DNA from: an uncultured Eubacteriales bacterium
Lineage (GTDB): Bacteria; Bacillota; Clostridia; Oscillospirales; Oscillospiraceae
Assembly: GCA_900548615.1 (NCBI GenBank)
Contig: URKW01000124.1
Span: 1-5,291 of the forward strand
Direction of reading: 5' to 3'
Length of the DNA: 5,291 nucleotides
Below the pieces are notes generated by a model. The model was given only the letters and a program-made list of their open reading frames with translations. It had not been told where the DNA came from and did no database searches. Shown here in pieces: positions 1 to 4,567 of the stretch (within the stretch, counting starts at the first letter, position 1; each line of letters starts with the position of its first letter). The translations under genes and the position numbers were made by a program.

Positions 1-2
1 TT

Positions 3-8
3 ATTATA
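3..8 (-). promoter_or_regulatory. Possible -10 element reading out of the window (weak)
   Basis: On the minus strand the sequence reads TATAAT, preceded by GG, about 23 bases beyond the stop codon of the TetR remnant. It could be the -10 box of a promoter for whatever lies outside the window on the minus strand. No convincing -35 hexamer sits 16-18 bp upstream, and the downstream gene cannot be seen. The match may be chance in an A+T-rich stretch. Confidence 0.2.
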
Positions 9-30
9 CCATTCTAGCATAAGGTCTATG

Positions 31-492
31 TTAAGCAAGAGGTCTTTGGGGCGATTGGAACAGCGAAAGGCTGGCTTTCACCACGCGGCTGACAAAGCGT
101 ATTATCTCATCCTTACTGTACTTGTCATAGCCCTCCACGACGATATGCATCATTCCATTTGGCAGATGGGTATACATCATCTCAAGATCTGTTTCACTGG
201 CATTGGGCAGTTCTTTCCGCCAGTAGGCAATACTGTCATCCTTGGCCAAGGCAATCATCCGCATAAGGACAGTTGAGTTTGTATTCTCCAAAATCAGGAC
301 TCGACACACCGCCTGATTCTGATTGACCATATCGTAGATGGCTTCGATCAGAGCCGTCACATCAAACGAATTGACATAGCGAAGGGATTTCTCAAATGTG
401 TTGAACCGCGCCCCATTCGCTGTCTTCCCAGAAAAAGACGGCTGTTCTTTTGAAGAATAGCCGTCCTGCTTTTTCGCTTGATGTGTATGCAC
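31..492 (-). pseudogene. 5'-truncated TetR/AcrR-family regulator remnant (C-terminal domain only)
   Basis: The open frame is 153 codons from a GTG at 492 to a TAA at 31. From about residue 30 on it looks like the all-helical C-terminal ligand-binding and dimerisation domain of TetR-type repressors: an amphipathic segment with SLRYVNSFDVTALIEAIYDM, then helices containing VCRVLILEN and a C-terminal helix IIRFVSRVVKASLSLF. An intact TetR protein is about 190-210 residues and begins with a 45-60 residue helix-turn-helix domain, which is absent. Residues 10-19 are encoded by the terminator hairpin at 437-465, so the first 25 or so codons are not original coding sequence. There is no Shine-Dalgarno motif before the GTG. 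I read this as a broken gene whose 5' half was lost when the neighbouring operon was joined to it. Its base composition looks more A+T-rich than that of the operon. A short expressed protein without a DNA-binding domain is less likely but possible. Assignment to TetR rests on the overall C-terminal pattern, not on a catalytic motif. Confidence 0.65.
432..474 (-). terminator. Rho-independent terminator of the msr operon, possibly bidirectional
   Basis: Arms at 437-449 and 453-465 form a 13-bp stem around a 3-base loop. Read on the minus strand, the stem is followed at once by five T residues (436-432) and contains one A-C mismatch. Read on the plus strand, the same position is a G-T wobble and a T5 tract follows after four bases (470-474). 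It begins 33 bases after the msrAB stop codon, so its main job is probably to end the four-gene minus-strand transcript. Confidence 0.85.
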
Positions 493-498
493 CTGAAA

Positions 499-1617
499 TC
501 ATTTCTCAAACAGATACAGGAGATACCCGTACCCCTCGGCCTCCATTTTTTCATAGGGGACGAAGCGCAGGGCCGCACTGTTGATGCAGTAGCGCACGCC
601 ATTGGGGGACTCCGGGTCGCCGGTGAACACATGACCAAGGTGAGAATCTCCGGCACGGCTTCTGACCTCCGTGCGGCGCATGCCGTGGCTCAGGTCCTCC
701 AGTTCCACCACGGCAGGCTCTTCAATGGGCTTTGTGAAAGCCGGCCAGCCGCAGCCACTCTCGTACTTGTCCGTGGAGGAAAAGAGCGGCTCGCCGGTGA
801 CGACATCCACATAGATGCCCTTTTCAAACTTGTCCCAGAACTCGCCCGTGAAGGCGCGCTCCGTGCCGCTCTCCTGCGTGACGCGGTACTGCTCCGCCGT
901 CAGCTTGTCCCGGATGGACTCCGCCGCGGGCTTCTGATAGTCGCCCGGGTCGATGCGCAGCCGAGAGAACAGCTCCATCTCCGCGCGCGGAATGTGGCAG
1001 TAGCCGTTCGGGTTCTTTTCGAGGTAGTTCTGGTGGTACTCCTCGGCAGGATAATAGTTCTTGAGCGGGCCGATCTCCACGAAGAACTTCTCGCTGCGGC
1101 CACGCTCGATCTCCGCGATGCGCTTCACCGTTTCTCTCGCGCTTTCGTTGGTGTAGTAGACGCCGGTCTGGTACTGACTGCCCCGGTCGTTGCCCTGCCG
1201 GTTTTGTACCGTGGGGTCGATGACATAGAAGTAGGCCAGCAGCAGCGCGTCGAGGCTCACCTGCCCGGGGTCGTATTCCACCCGCACGGTCTCCCGAAAG
1301 CCGGTCTCTCCCTTGCAGACGGTCTTGTAATCGGCATCCGCCTCGCAGGTGCCGTTGGCGTAGCCGCTCTCGGCGTCGATGACGCCGGGGATGGACTGCA
1401 TCAGCTGTTCCATGCCCCAGAAGCAGCCGCCCGCCAGATAGATGACATTTTCTGTGGTATCCATATAAGTACTCTCCTCATCGGATCGGTCGAAAGCCGC
1501 TCCGTCCATGTTTGCTTCCTGTTCGCTCTTTTCCTTCGGCACAGTCTGCTGCCCGGCGGCGCAGCCGCTGAGCAGCAGCACTGCGGCGAAAAGCAGTGCC
1601 AATACACTTCGATACAT
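499..1617 (-). CDS. msrAB: Lipoprotein bifunctional peptide-methionine sulfoxide reductase MsrA-MsrB
   Basis: This 372-residue enzyme reduces both epimers of methionine sulfoxide in proteins: MsrA acts on the S form and MsrB on the R form. Residues 1-19 are a signal peptide ending in the lipobox LSGC, with Cys19 the predicted lipid-anchored residue, so the enzyme should sit outside the cytoplasmic membrane. The MsrA domain spans about 57-210: GCFWG holds the catalytic Cys65, GSQYQTGVYY (146-155) is typical, and Cys207 in NGYCHI is the likely resolving cysteine. The MsrB domain spans about 235-370: SGCGWPAF (Cys289, likely resolving), GDSHLGHVF, and RYCINSAALRF with catalytic Cys344. The two zinc-binding CxxC pairs of many MsrB proteins are absent, as in PilB-type fusions. 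The usual GHAE-type motif of MsrA reads TGFRE (Phe107). The ATG at 1617 has AAAGGAGG seven bases upstream. It is the last gene of the operon, 97 bp after the thioredoxin-like gene that probably supplies its electrons. Confidence 0.95.
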   Translation of the reverse strand: MYRSVLALLFAAVLLLSGCAAGQQTVPKEKSEQEANMDGAAFDRSDEESTYMDTTENVIYLAGGCFWGMEQLMQSIPGVIDAESGYANGTCEADADYKTVCKGETGFRETVRVEYDPGQVSLDALLLAYFYVIDPTVQNRQGNDRGSQYQTGVYYTNESARETVKRIAEIERGRSEKFFVEIGPLKNYYPAEEYHQNYLEKNPNGYCHIPRAEMELFSRLRIDPGDYQKPAAESIRDKLTAEQYRVTQESGTERAFTGEFWDKFEKGIYVDVVTGEPLFSSTDKYESGCGWPAFTKPIEEPAVVELEDLSHGMRRTEVRSRAGDSHLGHVFTGDPESPNGVRYCINSAALRFVPYEKMEAEGYGYLLYLFEK

Positions 1618-1624
1618 CGTGTTT

Positions 1625-1632
1625 CCTCCTTT
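1625..1632 (-). promoter_or_regulatory. Ribosome binding site of msrAB
   Basis: The minus strand reads AAAGGAGG, seven bases before the ATG at 1617. This near-ideal site fixes the start at the beginning of the lipoprotein signal peptide and shows that the gene is translated independently, despite the 97-bp gap to the gene upstream. Confidence 0.85.
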
Positions 1633-1714
1633 CAGGGGAATCAGGGCTCACTCCGCCCCTTGCCCGCCGGGGGCAATGCAATGGCGCACAGCAGGCGCTT
1701 TTTTAAATCTCGGG

Positions 1715-2671
1715 TCAGCCCACATCGGCGGCGAGCGCCTGCTCGATGAGCTTTTGCAGCGTCTCCGCCTGCTTCTTTTCCGTGATGGCGCCTACGATGG
1801 GGTCACCCACGATATTGCCGTTGCGGTCAACCACATAGGTGGTGGGGTAGGCAAAAATGTTTGTAGTGAACTTCCCCGCCTCGCCGTCGGAAGCGAAATA
1901 CACATTCTGGTAGGTCACGCCCTTCTTGGCCAGTACATCTTTTGCTTCGGAAATTGCCGCTTCATCGCCATCCAATGTGAAGGTGTTGACACCTATGAGT
2001 GCGCCGCCCTTCTTCGCAAGCTCCTTGTTCAGTGCGTCCAGCTCGGAAAGCTCGCCCACGCAGGGATTGCAGGTGGTGAACCAGAAATTCACCACGGTGA
2101 CGGCGTTGGCGGAGAACAGCTCGTCGCTCTTCACCGTGTTGCCATCCAGGTCCTTGCCCTCAAAGGCGGGGAATTTCTGCATGCTGCCGTCATCAGGCGG
2201 CGTGGTCATGTCGCTGCCCGCGGGCACGCTCATAGCTCCGTCCAGGGATTCCTGCATGATCCCGGGGTACTTGTTTTCCAGCTCGGTCAGCTTGTTCTCG
2301 ATATTGCTGATCTCCGTGGCCGACTCCTTCAGCATCTCATACTCTTCGTCGGTGAACTGGTCTTTGGCACCCTCGATGGTATCCAGCAGGAACTCGCCGT
2401 AATTTTTTCCGTCCTCCTGCAAGGTCATGCCCTTGTCGGCCGCCATGAAAACCTTTTCCCAAAGCGCTGTGTCCTCCGAGAGAATGGCATTTTCCTGCGC
2501 CATCAGCTCCTTGTGCATGGCAAGCGCCTCCTCGGCATTCTTCGGTTCGCTGCTCATTCCGTCCATTTTGTCTCCGCCCTTTGTGCCGCAGGCTGCCAGA
2601 GAGAGCACCATCAGTGCAGTAAGCAGCAGCGCCAGAATTCTGCCGGCAGTATTCGTCCTATTCATCTTCAT
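1715..2671 (-). CDS. TlpA/ResA-like thiol-disulfide oxidoreductase lipoprotein
   Basis: This is a 318-residue predicted lipoprotein. A basic N-terminus and hydrophobic stretch (11-27) lead to the lipobox LAAC with Cys28 as the anchor. Residues about 33-165 form an extra, acidic, mostly helical region of unknown function, ending in a Pro/Gly/Ser-rich linker near 149-164. The thioredoxin-like domain covers about 165-315: VVNFWFTTCNPC gives the active-site pair Cys201/Cys204, and AYPTTYVVD holds the cis-proline (Pro276) opposite it. A WCxxC-type active site on the outer membrane face usually reduces partner disulfides. The next gene encodes MsrAB, so recycling oxidised MsrAB is the likely role, as described for thioredoxin-like lipoproteins paired with CcdA and MsrAB in Streptococcus pneumoniae. 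The gene starts five bases after the stop of the Fe-S membrane protein. Its GGGAGG ribosome binding site lies at the end of that gene, which suggests coupled translation. The ATG at 2671 is preferred over the ATG two codons later because of the spacing. Confidence 0.9.
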   Translation of the reverse strand: MKMNRTNTAGRILALLLTALMVLSLAACGTKGGDKMDGMSSEPKNAEEALAMHKELMAQENAILSEDTALWEKVFMAADKGMTLQEDGKNYGEFLLDTIEGAKDQFTDEEYEMLKESATEISNIENKLTELENKYPGIMQESLDGAMSVPAGSDMTTPPDDGSMQKFPAFEGKDLDGNTVKSDELFSANAVTVVNFWFTTCNPCVGELSELDALNKELAKKGGALIGVNTFTLDGDEAAISEAKDVLAKKGVTYQNVYFASDGEAGKFTTNIFAYPTTYVVDRNGNIVGDPIVGAITEKKQAETLQKLIEQALAADVG

Positions 2672-2676
2672 TCGTT

Positions 2677-3612
2677 TTATTCCTCCCTGTTATTGTTGTT
2701 TGTCTGTAGCGTTTCCGCTGCTTTTGCCTTATCTTTACCGTCTCCGAAGCCGTAGCGGAAGCACACGGCGTTTGTGGGACAGGCGCGTATGCACATTCCG
2801 CAGCGGATGCACTCGGTATGGTTGGGCGTTTTCGTCACATCCACATCCATCTTGCAGGCTCTGGCGCATTTCCCGCAGGAGACGCACTTATTCTTATCCA
2901 CCTTCATCTGGAAGAGGGACACCCGGTTGAACAGCGCGTAGAACGCGCCAAGCGGGCAGAGCCACTTGCAGAACGGTCGGTAGAACAGTACTCTCAGCGC
3001 AATCACCGACAGCAGGATGCTGAATTTCCATGTAAACAGCTTGCCCAGCGCCGCCCGGATGCCGGAATTGGCAAGGGACAGCGGGATGGCTCCCTCCAGC
3101 ACGCCTTGGGGGCAGAGGTATTTGCAGAAGAACGGGTCTCCCATGCCAACATCGTTCACAAGGAACGCCGGCAGCAGGAATACCATCACCAGCAGGACAG
3201 CGTATTTCAGGTATGTCAGCGGCTTCAGCCTCTTTGTGGAAAGCTTCTTAGTGGGGATTTTGTGCAGCAGCTCCTGAAACCAGCCGAAGGGGCATAGAAA
3301 GCCGCAGATAAAGCGCCCCAGCAGCACGCCCAGCAGAATGAGGAAGCCTGTGATATAGTAGGAGAAGCTGAACTTGGAAGACCCCACCACCGCCTGAAAC
3401 GCCCCGATGGGGCAGGCTCCTGAGGCCGCCGGACAGGAGTAGCAGTTCAGCCCCGGCACGCAGGCGGTTTTCCCTGCGCCCTGATACAGTCCGCCCTTGA
3501 GAAAGTTCGGCAGGTGCAGGTTGGTCAGCAGCGTCGCACCCGCCTGAATCCAGCCCCGGAAGCGGGACATGGTCTGTGAAACGCCTGAAAACTTTTTACC
3601 CAATGCCCACAC
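2677..3612 (-). CDS. NapH/YccM-like polytopic 4Fe-4S membrane protein
   Basis: This integral membrane iron-sulfur protein has up to 311 residues, counted from the GTG at 3612. In order it has an N-terminal cysteine group (Cys51, 57, 60, 67 in CVPGLNCYSCP...ACP), then three CxxxCP motifs (Cys103/107, 163/167, 215/219). At the C-terminus are two ferredoxin-type clusters: CxxCxxCxxxC at 243-253, where the usual following Pro is Lys, and CxxCxxCxxxCP at 268-278. Hydrophobic segments lie near 20-33, 85-105, 134-152 and 194-212. NapH, YccM and the NosR C-terminus share this plan and move electrons between the membrane and Fe-S or quinone partners. Here the gene sits between a CxxC small protein and a TlpA-like lipoprotein, in the place that CcdA or DsbD would fill, so it is a candidate electron source for the extracytoplasmic thiol pathway. 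The start is uncertain. The GTG at 3612 has GGAG only three bases away and overlaps the upstream gene by 17 bases; the TTG at 3603 is alternative; the ATG at 3570 (MSRFRGW) matches the usual basic N-terminus but has no clear ribosome binding site. Confidence 0.9.
   Translation of the reverse strand: MWALGKKFSGVSQTMSRFRGWIQAGATLLTNLHLPNFLKGGLYQGAGKTACVPGLNCYSCPAASGACPIGAFQAVVGSSKFSFSYYITGFLILLGVLLGRFICGFLCPFGWFQELLHKIPTKKLSTKRLKPLTYLKYAVLLVMVFLLPAFLVNDVGMGDPFFCKYLCPQGVLEGAIPLSLANSGIRAALGKLFTWKFSILLSVIALRVLFYRPFCKWLCPLGAFYALFNRVSLFQMKVDKNKCVSCGKCARACKMDVDVTKTPNHTECIRCGMCIRACPTNAVCFRYGFGDGKDKAKAAETLQTNNNNREE
2682..2687 (-). promoter_or_regulatory. Ribosome binding site of the TlpA-like gene, inside the preceding CDS
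   Basis: GGGAGG on the minus strand overlaps the final codons (Arg-Glu-Glu) of the iron-sulfur membrane protein and sits ten bases before the ATG at 2671. This arrangement is typical of translational coupling within an operon. Confidence 0.75.
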
Positions 3613-3742
3613 ACTCCAGACATAATTTGATTGCTTTGCTCAGCACTGTCGCCGCTTCGCCCCGCCAGACGCCGAAGCACAGCATGGCGGCTCCGGCCAT
3701 CAGCAGTGCGACCTGCGCCGCGGCCTTTTTCCCGCAGCTCAT
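3596..3742 (-). CDS. CD1871A-family small CXXC-motif membrane protein
   Basis: This 48-residue protein is the first gene of the operon and is easily missed because of its size. It starts at the ATG at 3742 and stops at the TAA at 3598-3596. After a short basic N-terminus (MSCGKK), residues 7-25 form one hydrophobic helix. The conserved C-terminal part reads WRGEAATVLSKAIKLC followed by LECVGIG, with the CxxC pair Cys41/Cys44 four residues from the end. Cys3 and Cys22 are further cysteines. The pattern of a helix, a V/Y-x-RGE-x-x-x-VL-x-KA core and a terminal CLECVGIG is what I recognise as the CD1871A family, named after a Clostridioides difficile locus and of unknown function. A ribosome binding site (GGTGAT, five bases before the ATG) supports the start. 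The end overlaps the possible GTG start of the Fe-S protein by 17 bases. The context suggests a thiol or metal relay, or an assembly factor, for the membrane redox protein; that is inference. Confidence 0.9.
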   Translation of the reverse strand: MSCGKKAAAQVALLMAGAAMLCFGVWRGEAATVLSKAIKLCLECVGIG

Positions 3743-3773
3743 TTTTCATCACCCTTTCCGATTTTGTGCCCCC

Positions 3774-3779
3774 ATCATA
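3774..3779 (-). promoter_or_regulatory. -10 element of the redox operon promoter
   Basis: The minus strand reads TATGAT, 31 bases upstream of the CD1871A start codon. There is no good -35 hexamer at 16-18 bp, which fits a promoter that needs an activator. Tandem CTTAAC-like boxes end 10 bp upstream of this element, the usual position for a PhoB-type activator. Assigned by position and resemblance only. Confidence 0.5.
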
Positions 3780-3789
3780 GCGTGGGAGA

Positions 3790-3807
3790 GTTAAAGTCTC
3801 TGTTAAG
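3790..3807 (-). promoter_or_regulatory. Tandem response-regulator box for the redox operon (predicted)
   Basis: On the minus strand CTTAAC (3807-3802) is followed after AGAGA by CTTTAAC (3796-3790), two direct copies with a 12-base period. OmpR/PhoB regulators bind tandem direct repeats of about 11-12 bases next to the -35 region. This pair lies 10 bp upstream of the TATGAT element, so the divergently encoded regulator is the obvious candidate ligand. The inner box also forms a perfect 6-bp inverted repeat with CTTAAC at 3816-3821. Confidence 0.5.
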
Positions 3808-3815
3808 AACGAAAA

Positions 3816-3833
3816 CTTAACGCAAACCTTATC
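3816..3833 (+). promoter_or_regulatory. Tandem response-regulator box for the two-component operon (predicted)
   Basis: On the plus strand CTTAAC (3816-3821) and CTTATC (3828-3833) repeat with a 12-base period and end nine bases before the TATAAT at 3843. This mirrors the pair serving the opposite promoter and suggests autoregulation of the response regulator gene. The second copy is imperfect. Confidence 0.45.
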
Positions 3834-3839
3834 TATTTT

Positions 3840-3848
3840 TGCTATAAT
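3840..3848 (+). promoter_or_regulatory. Extended -10 promoter of the two-component operon
   Basis: The plus strand reads TGCTATAAT, a consensus TATAAT with the TGn extension, 41 bases before the response regulator ATG. The extended -10 explains why no clear -35 hexamer is found. It should give some basal expression, which the boxes upstream may raise. Confidence 0.7.
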
Positions 3849-3876
3849 CAAAACAACACAAAAACGGCGAAATAAA

Positions 3877-3884
3877 AAGGAGGG
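3877..3884 (+). promoter_or_regulatory. Ribosome binding site of the response regulator gene
   Basis: AAGGAGGG lies five bases before the ATG at 3890, a strong Shine-Dalgarno match that fixes the start at MHLLVIEDE, the usual beginning of a receiver domain. Confidence 0.85.
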
Positions 3885-3889
3885 CTCTC

Positions 3890-4567
3890 ATGCACCTTTT
3901 AGTAATTGAAGACGAACGCGCCCTGTGCGAGACCATCGTCCGCAGCCTGCGGCGGCTGGCCTACAGCGTGGACTACTGCTATAATGGGGAAAAGGCGCTG
4001 GCGCTTCTGGGCGTGGAGCGCTACGATCTGGTGCTTCTTGATCTGAACCTGCCGAAAAAGGACGGCATGACGGTGCTGCGCACCCTGCGGCAGACTGACC
4101 GGGAGACGCGGGTGCTGATCCTCTCCGCCCGCAGTGAGGTGGAGGACAAGGTGGAGGGGCTGGATGCCGGGGCAAACGACTATCTGGCAAAGCCCTTTCA
4201 CTTGGCTGAGCTGGAGGCCCGCATCCGCAGCCTGACATTGCGGCAGTTCACCCAGCAGGATGTGCTGCTAAGCTGCGGAGGCCTGACCTTTGACACCCGC
4301 TCCCGCACCGCCGCCGTCAACGGGCAGACCTTGACACTGACCCGCAAGGAGACGGGTATTCTGGAATATTTGATGGTGCATCAGGGGCGGCCCGTGAGTC
4401 AGGAGGAGCTGATGGATCACGTTTGGGACAACAGCGTGGACAGCTTCAGCAATTCCATTCGCGTCCACATCTCCGCCCTGCGCAAAAAGCTCCGCGCCGT
4501 GCTGGGCTATGACCCCATCCGCAACCGCATCGGCGAGGGCTATCTGATGGGAGGCGAGGAGGAATGA
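3890..4567 (+). CDS. OmpR/PhoB-family response regulator
   Basis: This 225-residue cytoplasmic transcription factor has the normal length for the family. The receiver domain spans about 1-115: the acidic pair Glu7-Asp8, the phosphoacceptor Asp51 in LLDLNLP, the conserved Ser79 in ILSA and Lys101 in AKPF are all in place, so it should be phosphorylated normally. The C-terminal winged-helix DNA-binding domain spans about 126-222, with LTRKETGILEYLM, the recognition-helix region SFSNSIRVHISALRKKL and the wing ending IGEGYLM. The gene is divergent from the redox operon and shares a 147-bp control region with it, so that operon is the likely target together with its own promoter. The stop overlaps the start of the histidine kinase gene (ATGA), the usual sign of a cognate pair. 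The subfamily signal cannot be read from the regulator itself. Confidence 0.95.
   Translation: MHLLVIEDERALCETIVRSLRRLAYSVDYCYNGEKALALLGVERYDLVLLDLNLPKKDGMTVLRTLRQTDRETRVLILSARSEVEDKVEGLDAGANDYLAKPFHLAELEARIRSLTLRQFTQQDVLLSCGGLTFDTRSRTAAVNGQTLTLTRKETGILEYLMVHQGRPVSQEELMDHVWDNSVDSFSNSIRVHISALRKKLRAVLGYDPIRNRIGEGYLMGGEEE

Noticed and set aside
31..501. Read-through or selenocysteine at the msrAB TGA (499-501), fusing MsrAB to the TetR remnant in the same frame
   Set aside because: The frame does continue for about 155 codons, but MsrB is complete at its usual C-terminus (YLLYLFEK). The following codons pass through a terminator hairpin with a T tract, and a third of random junctions would be in frame.
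1660..1676. Hairpin TTGCCC/GGGCAA in the gap between the TlpA-like gene and msrAB as an internal terminator
   Set aside because: The stem is only 6 bp and no T tract follows on the minus strand, so it should not end the operon transcript. It may affect mRNA stability at most.
1684..1704. GCGC...GCGC followed by T6 on the plus strand as a terminator
   Set aside because: A 4-bp stem is too weak, and no plus-strand gene ends here.
478..1749. Long open frame on the plus strand opposite msrAB (423 codons)
   Set aside because: It is antisense to a gene with clear MsrA and MsrB catalytic motifs, is rich in Leu, Val, Arg and Ala as expected of a G+C-rich complement, and has no family motif.
1508..2755. 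Long open frame on the plus strand opposite the TlpA-like gene (415 codons)
   Set aside because: Antisense shadow of the lipoprotein gene, which has a lipobox, CNPC motif and strong ribosome binding site. No domain is recognisable in the plus-strand frame.
3525..3851. 108-codon minus-strand frame over the operon start
   Set aside because: It overlaps the CD1871A-family gene in another frame, crosses the promoter region and shows an Arg/Gly-rich composition without motifs. The 48-residue frame explains this stretch.
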